A model generated the notes under the pieces. That model saw only the letters and a program-made list of their open reading frames with translations. It was not told the origin of the DNA and did not search any database. DNA of 49,618 nt from Staphylococcus microti (GTDB taxonomy: Bacteria; Bacillota; Bacilli; Staphylococcales; Staphylococcaceae): contig NZ_JXWY01000043.1 of assembly GCF_000934465.1 (NCBI RefSeq), positions 1-49,618 of the forward strand, written 5' to 3'. The position numbers were made by a program, and so were the translations under genes. How positions within the stretch are numbered: the stretch's first letter is position 1; the number at the start of each line of letters is the position of its first letter. This document shows positions 35,073-43,849 of this stretch, piece after piece.

Positions 35073-35423
35073 TTAATCATTACGGAATATTTTCTCCAGT
35101 GTCTTACCTTTTGCTAGTTCGTCAATCATCTTATCTAAATAACGAATTTCTTGCATAAGTGGTGCTTCAATTTCTTCTACACGTACACCACAAATAACAC
35201 CTTTAATTTTTTGACGGTTCGGATTCATCTCGGGTGCGTGATCAAAGAAATCTTGAAATGTCGTTTGTGCTTCTAAATGTTCTGTTATCTGTTCTGCTGT
35301 ATAACCTGTCAGCCATTGAATGATGGCGTCTACTTCTTCTTGTGTACGCCCTTTCTTCTCCGCTTTCTTAACATAGTGCGGATAAACACTCGCTAAAGGC
35401 ATCGTATAAATTTTATGTGTCAT
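35073..35423 (-). CDS. DUF2200 protein
   Basis: A 116-residue cytoplasmic protein matching DUF2200: [36 protein letters not shown], then [49 protein letters not shown] precedes the ATG at 35423; an upstream in-frame codon at 35480 lacks a ribosome site. Function is unknown. Confidence 0.85.
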   Translation of the reverse strand: MTHKIYTMPLASVYPHYVKKAEKKGRTQEEVDAIIQWLTGYTAEQITEHLEAQTTFQDFFDHAPEMNPNRQKIKGVICGVRVEEIEAPLMQEIRYLDKMIDELAKGKTLEKIFRND

Positions 35424-35473
35424 GCTCAATACCTCCCAAACGCAGTATATCATTTTATATGTAATAGTAGAAA

Positions 35474-35505
35474 ACGCCACCTACTAAGGAAATAGTAGAT
35501 AGCGT
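35474..35505 (-). terminator. Terminator of the YhgE/Pip gene
   Basis: ACGCTATCTACTA pairs with TAGTAGGTGGCGT on the minus strand and runs into TTTTC. Confidence 0.75.
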
Positions 35506-35527
35506 CAACATTTTTATATCATCCGAT

Positions 35528-38500
35528 TTACTCAAAGATATTACTTTTTTCTGCTCTTTCAGCAAGTCGATGTACGATTGGGTTTAAATATGGCTTGCCG
35601 AGAATACCAATTAAGAAAAAGATAACACCAAATAAACCGAGCATGGATAGTTTGTGTATTAAAATTTCTGGTACAGGTCCACCAACCGCTTCACGTAAGG
35701 CATCGATACTGTATGAGAACGGTAAAAACGGGTGTAACTTTTGGAAAAACTGTGGTGTTACTTCAATTGGGAATGTCCCACCACCGCCGGCAATTTGAAG
35801 CACTAGTATAATAATGGCAAGTGCTTTACCCGGGTTTCCTAATACAGATACGAGTGTATAAACGATAATCGTGAAAATCATCGCCGAGAAAAGACTAATG
35901 GCAATAAACAACGGTACAGATTCAACCGATGCTTTCAAAATCACAATATCGCCGACTGATACGATAAATGACTGAATCAAACTCATCATCATGAAGATCC
36001 CCATTTTTCCTAAATATGTTTCTCGAATTGTTAGGTAAGGTTTTAAATCTTCATGTTTATTGTGTACGCTAAGCAAACTAACGAGTAACAATGTCCCTAC
36101 CCAAATTGCTAGCGCTGTATAGAACGGCGTACTGGCTGAACCGTAGTCTTTCACAGGGAAAATGTTATGCTGATCAATCTCAATCGGTTTCGCAATAACT
36201 CCTGCTTGTTTTCTCAGATCATTACGTAACAAGTCGATAATATCTTCTATCGTGTTATCCTCATCTAATTGATTAAAAACCTTCTCTGCTTTGACTAAAT
36301 CTTGCTCAACTTTTGGCAAGTCATTACGTGCAAAGTCCGCTAAGTTGCTTAATGCACGTTTGGCTTTTGGCTGATTCTCATCTAGCAGCGCATTTAACGT
36401 ATCATACTTCTCAAATGCTTCTGGTAACTTCGCATTGACAGTATTCGTCGCTTTCGCAATATTCGCTTCTAATTCTGGTAAGTCATTGCGTACAAAATCA
36501 GCAGCACGTGCAACACTACGCTTAAACTCTGGATAATACGTCTGCGCAATAGACATCGCATGATTGTATTTCGCCTCAATCGTCGGTAAAACATCTCGCA
36601 ACTGCGTTAAGCGTTCGTTCGCATCCGACAAAATCACTTGCCCATTACGCACGATATCTTTTGTCGTCTGCAATTTGTCTTGCACCGTGTCAATCGTTGC
36701 AGCACCATTGTCCAACGCTGCACCAACGCGTTTTGAAACATCCAACAGTGCATTCGCAATGTCGTTTTTCACCGTTGTGCTTGTACCCTTCAAACGTTGT
36801 TGTAACGCGTCCAATGCGTCAATCACATCTTGTGCTTCCGCTTTACCTGTGTTGCCAGATGCTATCGCGTCCTGCAAAGCATTCAATCGCTTCGTCATCG
36901 CTTTAATCTCTGCTTGTGTCTGTTTAAGTTGTTCTTGTTGTGCCGTTAAGTCGACACCTTCCGATTGCTCAATCTCAGCTAACCAGTCACGATAATCACG
37001 TAATGTCTTACTCGTATGATTCATACGTGCAATCAAATGTGACAACGGTTGTGTAAACGTATCAGGTTGGTTACTGCTCAAAATACCAAAACTGATATTC
37101 TTCGCCGCATCCAAATCCTGCTGTGTCCCCTCAAGCTGTGATGCCATCATGTCATTCACGCCTTGTAGTGCATTGCCATAGTCTTTACCCATCGTTGTCG
37201 CTTCATCTGCTGTGATGACTTGGCCGTCTGGTAAAGGCGTCATATTACTATCCATCTGTGTACTCAATGGTACAACTTTATATTGTAATCCTTGTGTACT
37301 TTGAGGCGTCACTTGTACGTTACTTTGATTTTGATTTAATCCATTTTGTAACGCTTGATTAACCCCTTGTTGTGCCTGATTTTGAACGTTGTTTTGATTT
37401 GCATTACCATTCAATTGTGGCACATTCGCCCCATTTATAAGGTTACCATTTTGACTTAAATTCGGTTGTGTCGGCTGAGATGGTTGTGTATTCGCTTGAT
37501 CTTGATATTGCGTTAAGTTATCCGCAAAACCTTGATTGATGTCTTGTGCTTGTTGAATGCCTTGTTCATAAATATTGATGCGTTGCTCAATCGTTGGTAT
37601 CACTTGACTTGCTGTATCAAGTGTTTGGAGCCCTTTTTCTGTGCCTGCAATTGCTGTATCGACCCCTTGATTAATTTGTGGAAAATGATCCGGCACGCCA
37701 CTCGCCACTTGTAATGCACGCTCAATTTCCGGCATATAGTCATTCAGTTTCAATATGAGTTTCGCGCGTTCATTAATAGCAGGAATACTTGCATTCAACT
37801 GATTAAGTTTCTCTGCAGCAGTCACCGCTTCATCTTTGTAACTACCTAAATGACGAAATCTATCGGCATAATTATCAATCGTTCCTTGGTTTTCATCAAT
37901 ATAAATAATTGCTTTGCGGAATTTTTCAATTTTCGGTAAAGCTTTGTAAGCTGCATCAACACCATCACGTATTTTATTATACGTCGGCAATTGTTTTTCA
38001 ATTTCAATACCTAAGCGATTGGCCTCTTCTAACAATACTTTCGTGACAGCTTTATCAAAACTTTCATTCGCCTTTTTCACAATTTCACTTGTACCCGCAT
38101 CCGTCATCTTAGGTGCTATCGCATTAAGCTTTTGGTTCACTTTGTACGTAACTTTTGCTTGTTGTGGATCTTTTCTCAATGTACCTGTAATTTGATGCGA
38201 AAACTGCTTAGGAATATACATCGCTGCATAATACTTTCCTTTATATAACCCTTTGTCCGCTTTTTCTCGGCTCACGAACTGCCAATCGAAATGATCATCT
38301 TTGTGTAACGTCTCTTCTATTTTATTTCCAACATTAATCTTTTTGTCACGCACCATATCCCCTTCATCTTCATTCACAACGGCAATTTTAATATTACCTG
38401 TGTTGGAATAAGGGTCCCATGTTGCTTCAAGGTTGAACCATGCGTAAAATGAAGGCAAAATAGCAAGACCTGCTAACAGTATGAGTGCGCCCGGTGCTTT

Positions 38501-38548
38501 ACCTATCCTTTTGAGATCTGTTAAAAAAAGCTTAAACGCCTGTTTCAT
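35528..38548 (-). CDS. YhgE/Pip-domain membrane protein
   Basis: A 1006-residue protein of the YhgE/Pip (phage infection protein) family, an ABC-2-like topology: an N-terminal helix (PGALILLAGLAILPSFYAWFN), a long extracellular part that includes a Gln/Asn-rich low-complexity section (about residues 350-420) and coiled-coil stretches (about 500-770), then five or so C-terminal helices from about residue 800. The start is ATG 38548, five bases after GAGGTGG; the GTG at 38557 overlaps it. Relatives include the EsaA component of staphylococcal type VII secretion and phage receptors. No Ess genes are nearby. A palindrome overlapping a possible -35 lies upstream. Confidence 0.9.
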   Translation of the reverse strand: MKQAFKLFLTDLKRIGKAPGALILLAGLAILPSFYAWFNLEATWDPYSNTGNIKIAVVNEDEGDMVRDKKINVGNKIEETLHKDDHFDWQFVSREKADKGLYKGKYYAAMYIPKQFSHQITGTLRKDPQQAKVTYKVNQKLNAIAPKMTDAGTSEIVKKANESFDKAVTKVLLEEANRLGIEIEKQLPTYNKIRDGVDAAYKALPKIEKFRKAIIYIDENQGTIDNYADRFRHLGSYKDEAVTAAEKLNQLNASIPAINERAKLILKLNDYMPEIERALQVASGVPDHFPQINQGVDTAIAGTEKGLQTLDTASQVIPTIEQRINIYEQGIQQAQDINQGFADNLTQYQDQANTQPSQPTQPNLSQNGNLINGANVPQLNGNANQNNVQNQAQQGVNQALQNGLNQNQSNVQVTPQSTQGLQYKVVPLSTQMDSNMTPLPDGQVITADEATTMGKDYGNALQGVNDMMASQLEGTQQDLDAAKNISFGILSSNQPDTFTQPLSHLIARMNHTSKTLRDYRDWLAEIEQSEGVDLTAQQEQLKQTQAEIKAMTKRLNALQDAIASGNTGKAEAQDVIDALDALQQRLKGTSTTVKNDIANALLDVSKRVGAALDNGAATIDTVQDKLQTTKDIVRNGQVILSDANERLTQLRDVLPTIEAKYNHAMSIAQTYYPEFKRSVARAADFVRNDLPELEANIAKATNTVNAKLPEAFEKYDTLNALLDENQPKAKRALSNLADFARNDLPKVEQDLVKAEKVFNQLDEDNTIEDIIDLLRNDLRKQAGVIAKPIEIDQHNIFPVKDYGSASTPFYTALAIWVGTLLLVSLLSVHNKHEDLKPYLTIRETYLGKMGIFMMMSLIQSFIVSVGDIVILKASVESVPLFIAISLFSAMIFTIIVYTLVSVLGNPGKALAIIILVLQIAGGGGTFPIEVTPQFFQKLHPFLPFSYSIDALREAVGGPVPEILIHKLSMLGLFGVIFFLIGILGKPYLNPIVHRLAERAEKSNIFE

Positions 38549-38610
38549 TTTTTCCACCTCAATCTATAAAACCTTTACAATATATCCTTCAACTTTATTA
38601 GTTATTTTTG

Positions 38611-38626
38611 GTTGACACATATCAAC
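38611..38626 (-). promoter_or_regulatory. Palindrome upstream of the YhgE/Pip gene
   Basis: GTTGACACATATCAAC has 5-bp perfect arms and further symmetry inside, centred about 70 bases before the ATG and overlapping a TTGATA-like -35 on the minus strand. It may bind a TetR-type repressor encoded elsewhere. Confidence 0.35.
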
Positions 38627-38722
38627 TAACTATGTAACCTAACTAGTATACAATTTCACATCCAATTTGTACACTCGGAGCCATTCTTTATTGTACATAG
38701 ATTAATTACCCCAAATGCATAA

Positions 38723-38773
38723 GGGGCGAGGCTAACGAAAGTTATTGAGAAAAGGCACTTTCTGCCCGCTCCC
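38723..38773 (+). ncRNA. Structured 5' leader (three-way junction) of the GH73-CHAP gene
   Basis: P1: 38723-38732 pairs with 38764-38773, nine G-C/C-G pairs with single bulges at A38729 and U38770. P2: 38733-38736 pairs with 38741-38744 closed by the GNRA loop GAAA. P3: 38748-38754 pairs with 38758-38763 around GCA. The ribosome site and ATG (38805) follow within 32 bases and no T run follows, so it is not a terminator. I do not recognise it as a known riboswitch. Confidence 0.45.
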
Positions 38774-38804
38774 ACATTTTCGAAATAAATCAGGAGGCAC
38801 AAAC

Positions 38805-40829
38805 ATGAAAGGAAAAGTAATACTCACTGGCTTATTGACGACAGCACTTGTTGCATCTCCTACAACAAGTACTTTTGCCGAAGCTGCCAGTCAAAAAGCA
38901 CAAACAGCACTCGAACAAGACTTAACAACACAATCAGACGATGCACGTATAGATGACGCTTCAAACATCACATCAACAGAAGATGACACGGCGACGGACA
39001 ACGAGAAACCCGTATCGAAACAACGCGATAAACAAAAAAAGCACACATCTCACAAAACAACACATTCTAAAATGGAAAATCAAAAAGACATTGATTCACC
39101 ATTGATTATGGATGCATTTGACCGTTGGCTTTACAGCACTGCAACAGGTAACGTCAATACGTTCAACGATGCGCCGTCTTCAGCATTACCTCAAAGTGAC
39201 ACGCCACAAGATGCAACGTTGGGGACACAAAGTACATCACAGTCAAATGTTGAACCCACGCCAGCACCAAGTTTATCTACAGATGAACGTGACTTTTTCG
39301 ACAATCTAAACGCCATTTTGAACGAAGAAACACCGTTTGATGAAATGATAGCATCTGACGAACTGACAACAGAAGATGAAACGGTGGAAGATACAGAAAA
39401 CGTTGATCAAGCGGCACAAACGGATGATGTTGAGACACAAACAGACGAAGATACGCCTTCAAAAACGACGTCAGACGAGGAAACTGAGACGGATAAAACA
39501 CAAGATGAGACTGACACAGATGTGTCTCAAGATGATATAACAGAGACAGACGAACAGACGGATAACACAGACGACACGACGACAGATGACACACCAACTG
39601 ATGACACGAATGCAGCAACTCAGGAAGGCGAGACATCTGTCAAAGATGATGTGATGATCGAAGCTTTGTTAGATGAATATAGCGACAAAGCTGAGAAGAC
39701 AAAGACGCAACACCAAAAAGCGCAAAGCGCGAAACGTACGTCTGACAATCCGCAAATCCCGGCAAGTCATACGTACAATGGCTCACGACAACAAGCACCC
39801 GCCCAAACATTTGATGACTTGCCGAAAGACGCACCAATGCGTCAGACGACATGGTTCCAAGAACGTCCGTCTGCGCATAACGGGGACGATACTGGTGCGG
39901 TCGCTGATATACGTGTCACACCGAACCAGTCGACACGTGCGTTTATCAATGAGATTGCACGTGACGCACATCGCATTGGACAAGAAGAGGATCTATATGC
40001 GTCCGTCATGATTGCACAGGCGATTTTAGAATCTGATTCAGGGCGCAGTGCTTTGGCACAGTCACCGAACTACAATTTATTCGGCATGAAAGGTGCTTAT
40101 CAAGGTCAAAAAGTTGGGTTCAATACACTTGAATCAAACGGAAAAAATATGTATCAAATTCAAGCAAATTTCCGAAAATATCCAGACAAAAAAGCCTCTC
40201 TTGAAGACTATGCAAAATTAATTAAAGACGGCATTGATGGCAACCCTACGATTTATAAAGGTGTTTGGAAAAGCGAAAGCAGCAGCTATCGTACGGCCGT
40301 TACAGAACTCGTCGGCACATATGCGACAGACCCTAACTACGATACAAAGCTGAAACAACTCATTCAAACATATGACTTAACACGCTTTGACCAGAAAAAA
40401 ATGCCAAAATTATTAGAGGCAGATATTGTATCCAATGGAGAAGACATCAGCGGCAACGGCTTTAAAGCTTTCCGTACAACAGGCAGCTCACCATACCCAC
40501 AAGGACAATGTACGTGGTACGTCTACCATCGTATGGCACAATTTGGAAAATCTATTGCCGGAAATATGGGAAATGCTGGAGAATGGACAAGCTCAGCACA
40601 TCAAAAAGGCTACAAAGTGACAGATCGTCCAACAAAACATAGTGCAGTCGTCTTCCAACCTGGGCAACTTGGTGCTGACAACTACTACGGTCATGTTGCC
40701 TTTGTCGAACAGGTACGTAGCGATGGCTCCATCGTTATTTCAGAGTCCAACGTTAAAGGCTTAGGCGTTATTTCATACCGTACGATTGATGCAACAAGTG
40801 CACAAAATTTAGACTATATCGTCCGTTAA
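38805..40829 (+). CDS. Secreted autolysin: glucosaminidase (GH73) plus CHAP amidase
   Basis: A 674-residue exported murein hydrolase resembling staphylococcal ScaH. Signal peptide (VILTGLLTTALVASPTTSTFAEA); then a long Asp/Glu/Thr-rich linker (about residues 30-320) with repeats such as TDDTTTDDTPTDD; a GH73 domain (about 370-530) with the catalytic Glu in AQAILESDSGRSA and NLFGMKG; and a CHAP domain (about 555-674) with Cys in QGQCTWYVYHR and His in GHVAFVE. CAGGAGGCAC precedes ATG 38805. It likely cleaves both the glycan and the peptide bonds of peptidoglycan for daughter-cell separation. It is preceded by a compact structured leader. Confidence 0.92.
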   Translation: MKGKVILTGLLTTALVASPTTSTFAEAASQKAQTALEQDLTTQSDDARIDDASNITSTEDDTATDNEKPVSKQRDKQKKHTSHKTTHSKMENQKDIDSPLIMDAFDRWLYSTATGNVNTFNDAPSSALPQSDTPQDATLGTQSTSQSNVEPTPAPSLSTDERDFFDNLNAILNEETPFDEMIASDELTTEDETVEDTENVDQAAQTDDVETQTDEDTPSKTTSDEETETDKTQDETDTDVSQDDITETDEQTDNTDDTTTDDTPTDDTNAATQEGETSVKDDVMIEALLDEYSDKAEKTKTQHQKAQSAKRTSDNPQIPASHTYNGSRQQAPAQTFDDLPKDAPMRQTTWFQERPSAHNGDDTGAVADIRVTPNQSTRAFINEIARDAHRIGQEEDLYASVMIAQAILESDSGRSALAQSPNYNLFGMKGAYQGQKVGFNTLESNGKNMYQIQANFRKYPDKKASLEDYAKLIKDGIDGNPTIYKGVWKSESSSYRTAVTELVGTYATDPNYDTKLKQLIQTYDLTRFDQKKMPKLLEADIVSNGEDISGNGFKAFRTTGSSPYPQGQCTWYVYHRMAQFGKSIAGNMGNAGEWTSSAHQKGYKVTDRPTKHSAVVFQPGQLGADNYYGHVAFVEQVRSDGSIVISESNVKGLGVISYRTIDATSAQNLDYIVR

Positions 40830-40866
40830 TACACACATTGAAAATACAACTTCATACACATCAATT

Positions 40867-40894
40867 AAGGGTTGGGCATTCGCGTCCAACCCTT
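40867..40894. terminator. Bidirectional terminator after the autolysin gene
   Basis: AAGGGTTGG pairs with CCAACCCTT, followed by TTT; it lies between convergent genes. Confidence 0.85.
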
Positions 40895-40909
40895 TTTATT
40901 TGATTTAGG

Positions 40910-41803
40910 CTATTGTGCTGGCTTAATTTGTTGACCGCGTGGATCTAATTTAACGATTTTTCCGTCTTTCACTGTATAATATCCCGCGACGTCGCCTGTC
41001 TTTTTATCACGGAATGTCACGGTCCATCCTTTTTCATCAATTTGTAACGTTGGATCCCAGTCATAATGGTCTGTATCGAGTGGTTGTCCTTCAAATTCAG
41101 CAATTTTTTCATAAACTTGCGTGCGATAACGTGCATGGGTTACTGCTTTCTCGCCTTGTTCGCTGTAATTATCTAGTTCGAACTTTAGCTGCTCGACTAC
41201 TTTTTGATAGTCTTCGCTGTTTTGATACGTATCATACAGTGGTGCCAAATCAAATTCTACAGAAGTCTCGGCTAACTCTTTATAGTCCATTAACGCCCCT
41301 TGTGTACCACCTACCATACCACGTGTATCTGATACACCCATCACTGTGGCAAAATTACTTTTAGGTGTCGTCAACGTATAAAATTTCATGCCAGACGGTG
41401 CATTGTTCATATCAAATGCCGGTTTAATCGTTACTTTCTCTAAAGGACGCGTTTCTTTCTGATATCCTTCATATTGATACTGCTCGTTCACAATATCTTG
41501 CGCTGTAATAGATTTATCCGCAATATCGTCTGCAAAAAATAACAATGCGACACGCTCTCGCTCAGTAAGTTGTTCAAAATTGGGTGCCTGTTTAGACGTT
41601 TGTTCATTTTTCTGTTCTTTGTCTTGTACATCATCATGTTCTTTTTTGTCGCTATTTTTCGTTGTTTCAGCCTTTTTCTTCTGCTCGGTTTTCTCTACTG
41701 GCTTATTCGAATTCCCTTTTTCTGCTTGCTTCTCCATTTGTGAACCACAAGCTGTCAAAAATAGTACTACCATCCCAGTGACAAGTATCTTGAAGTTTTT
41801 CAT
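40910..41803 (-). CDS. Hypothetical lipoprotein
   Basis: A 297-residue protein with a lipoprotein signal (VLFLTACGS, Cys as acylation site), a Lys/Glu/Gln-rich linker of about 60 residues, and a folded C-terminal domain. The latter begins FEQLTERERVALLFFADD and ends in a WTVTFRDKKTGDVAGYYTVKDGKI beta-hairpin-like stretch. Start ATG 41803 follows AAGGGGGCATCC. I do not recognise the domain. It lies convergent to the autolysin and upstream of nothing obvious. Confidence 0.75.
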   Translation of the reverse strand: MKNFKILVTGMVVLFLTACGSQMEKQAEKGNSNKPVEKTEQKKKAETTKNSDKKEHDDVQDKEQKNEQTSKQAPNFEQLTERERVALLFFADDIADKSITAQDIVNEQYQYEGYQKETRPLEKVTIKPAFDMNNAPSGMKFYTLTTPKSNFATVMGVSDTRGMVGGTQGALMDYKELAETSVEFDLAPLYDTYQNSEDYQKVVEQLKFELDNYSEQGEKAVTHARYRTQVYEKIAEFEGQPLDTDHYDWDPTLQIDEKGWTVTFRDKKTGDVAGYYTVKDGKIVKLDPRGQQIKPAQ

Positions 41804-41862
41804 ATGGATGCCCCCTTGTTTCTTTTCACTCTTTTTCCCTAATTTAATGGCTATAATCAAAA

Positions 41863-41915
41863 AAGATGTAGCAACCAACACGTCTTTACAACAAACGTTT
41901 GTGATACTACATCTT
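41863..41915 (-). terminator. Terminator of the hydrolase-MerR operon
   Basis: AAGATGTAG pairs with CTACATCTT, with an inner ACAAACGTTTGT palindrome; read leftward it ends in TTTTTT. Confidence 0.8.
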
Positions 41916-41933
41916 ACAATAAATCTTATTCAT

Positions 41934-42653
41934 TTAATGTGGCTCGTATACTTCAACACAATACCCAGTAAATTCACATGAGGGGCATGTTAAATGGCGT
42001 GTTGAAGGTGTATGACGTGCTAAAATAAATTGACGCATCGTTGGTACAAAGACATGTTGACAGTTTGGACACATATACTTCACCTGATGATAATAATCAT
42101 GCGTCAAATAATAGGCAATGCCGACACTTGTCCCTAATCCTAGCAATGGATACGTAGGTGTTCCTAGTTTTGTCCCTACCCATATACCTGACCACAAGCT
42201 TAACGTTCCAATACTCGCCAACCCTAATGATTTAACTCTTAACGGTTTCAGATGTTCATTTTTCATAAGCATACGATCCATTTCTTGTAATTTAGTAATA
42301 GATGATTGCGACGTTTCATTTATCATGCGTTGCATCGCTTGAATTTGTTGATACTGCGCTTGTTGTTTCTGAATCGTTTGTTCTAACGCTTTACTTTTTT
42401 GATCCAATAGTAAGCGGACCGTATCAAGCGTGCCTTCCGCTGTGAGCAGTGCTTGAATTTCTTTCAACTGCATACCGAGTGTTTTCATCAATACAATTAG
42501 TTGTAGCTTCTCCACCTCGTGTTCAGTATATACACGATAATTGTTATGATCGACATAAGCGGGTGGGAGCACCCCTTTTTCATCATAATACTGTAATGTT
42601 CTCGTTGAAATATCGAACATTTTCGCTATATCACCTATCGCATATGTTGTCAT
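41934..42653 (-). CDS. MerR regulator fused to membrane helices and a zinc ribbon
   Basis: A 239-residue protein. Residues 1-70 are a MerR HTH (YAIGDIAKMFDISTRTLQYYDEKGVLPPAYVD, NNYRVYTEHEVEKLQLI). A coiled-coil (about 80-125) follows, then two hydrophobic helices (about 143-160 and 167-186), and a C-terminal zinc-ribbon with CPNC and CPSC (about 195-225). Such a membrane-tethered MerR is unusual; the zinc ribbon would sit in the cytoplasm if both helices cross. It is transcribed 29 bases after the hydrolase gene and could regulate that operon. GGAGGTGAAGGTCC precedes the ATG. Confidence 0.8.
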   Translation of the reverse strand: MTTYAIGDIAKMFDISTRTLQYYDEKGVLPPAYVDHNNYRVYTEHEVEKLQLIVLMKTLGMQLKEIQALLTAEGTLDTVRLLLDQKSKALEQTIQKQQAQYQQIQAMQRMINETSQSSITKLQEMDRMLMKNEHLKPLRVKSLGLASIGTLSLWSGIWVGTKLGTPTYPLLGLGTSVGIAYYLTHDYYHQVKYMCPNCQHVFVPTMRQFILARHTPSTRHLTCPSCEFTGYCVEVYEPH

Positions 42654-42682
42654 GGACCTTCACCTCCTACTTCCGTTATAGA

Positions 42683-43717
42683 CTATGACGTCGCGTGACA
42701 GTCAACAATTTCATGCATCATTTTTAAAAATTTATCACGCTCATCCATAAAAGGTGCGTGTGCACTATGTTCGAAAAAGTAATAATGCTTCTCTTTAGAT
42801 TTTACTGCTTCAAATAATTCTCGGCTATCGACATCCGTTGTTTGTAAATCATACGCACCTTGTATTAAATAAAATGGCACCGTTATTTCCCGGGCAATTG
42901 TCATCAAGTTCGTCTCAACCATCTCCGTCGTCAAATGTTCAAATGCTGACAAACTGCCTCTTACAATATTGACACGCTCTCTTAACGTATAATAGGGCGT
43001 CGACATCATTGCACGAAACATCTTAAACACGGAATAGCCATGGATTGAAAAGCCACCTTTATAACGCTCTGTATAGCGCGCCCTTACCTTGTCATAATAT
43101 TTATCTTTATTAAAGTAACGCCCAAGATTGACACGTTGTAACGCAGACACAGCTTGCTGATTATCTTCCTTTTTCGCAAACTTTAATAAACGTTGCAAGA
43201 TGACACGCTCGTTGTGATACACATCCCCCAGCTGTCCAACACCAATATATGCCGCAATCCACTCAGGTCGTCTATGTGCAAGAATGGCACCGATGATCGT
43301 CCCAAAAGAATGACACATTAAAAAAACTTGTTTTCTATGATAATGATGACATAAATATTGAATCAGCCATTCCGCATCTTGTATCACTTCTGCCATTTTG
43401 ACAGGCTTTTTCGTATAAGACATCCCTGTCCCTCGCTGATCCCAAAAGACGACCGTATAATGTGATGTTAAATCAATATCATGCGCACGAAAGAATGGAT
43501 ATAACGGAAACCCTGGCCCACCATGTACGACTAACAAAATGGGATTCGCAAAATTGCGTGTCTCAATAATCACACCTTGCTTTACACCGTTAATCGTTAA
43601 ATATTGTTTTAAAATCCGCTTGCCATTCTGTTCATAATAGCGTTTCATACGGTCACCCCATTCCTGTCGCTGCGTGAGCGCTTTATATGCATTCTGCCTT
43701 TCAAGCCCTAAACGCAC
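42683..43717 (-). CDS. Alpha/beta hydrolase (proline-iminopeptidase-like)
   Basis: A 344-residue alpha/beta-fold hydrolase. The oxyanion motif HGGPG, WDQRGTG and a nucleophile elbow CHSFG are present; the usual GxSxG first Gly is Cys here. His is likely in FEHSAHAPF near the C-terminus. It looks like an S33-type esterase or peptidase. The GTG at 43717 follows AGAAGGTG by six bases, but an ATG 23 codons later (43648) also has GGGGTG upstream and may be the true start. It is first in the operon with the MerR-type gene. Confidence 0.8.
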   Translation of the reverse strand: MRLGLERQNAYKALTQRQEWGDRMKRYYEQNGKRILKQYLTINGVKQGVIIETRNFANPILLVVHGGPGFPLYPFFRAHDIDLTSHYTVVFWDQRGTGMSYTKKPVKMAEVIQDAEWLIQYLCHHYHRKQVFLMCHSFGTIIGAILAHRRPEWIAAYIGVGQLGDVYHNERVILQRLLKFAKKEDNQQAVSALQRVNLGRYFNKDKYYDKVRARYTERYKGGFSIHGYSVFKMFRAMMSTPYYTLRERVNIVRGSLSAFEHLTTEMVETNLMTIAREITVPFYLIQGAYDLQTTDVDSRELFEAVKSKEKHYYFFEHSAHAPFMDERDKFLKMMHEIVDCHATS

Positions 43718-43809
43718 ATCTCACACCTTCTTATTACATATAGTATAAAACATATTGGTGCAAAACAGGAATGGCGTGCATCTTAATTTATGGCAATGCA
43801 TAAAAAAAT

Positions 43810-43837
43810 GGACACATGCGTAATGCCACATGTGCCC
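43810..43837 (-). terminator. Terminator of the FhuD-like gene
   Basis: GGGCACATG pairs with CATGTGTCC (minus strand), followed by ATTTTTTT. Confidence 0.82.
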
Positions 43838-43849
43838 GACGTTATAGTC

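Noticed and set aside
37320-37530. Low-complexity CAA/AAT repeats in the YhgE/Pip gene
   Set aside because: They encode an in-frame Gln/Asn-rich segment of the protein rather than an independent element.
39400-39620. Repetitive GACACAGAT-like sequence suggesting a DNA repeat array
   Set aside because: Explained by a low-complexity acidic linker in the autolysin; units are irregular and no CRISPR-type spacing exists.
39277-39983. Overlapping open frames antisense to the autolysin linker
   Set aside because: They arise from the biased Asp/Thr/Glu codons of the linker; no ribosome sites, and the sense gene has clear domains.
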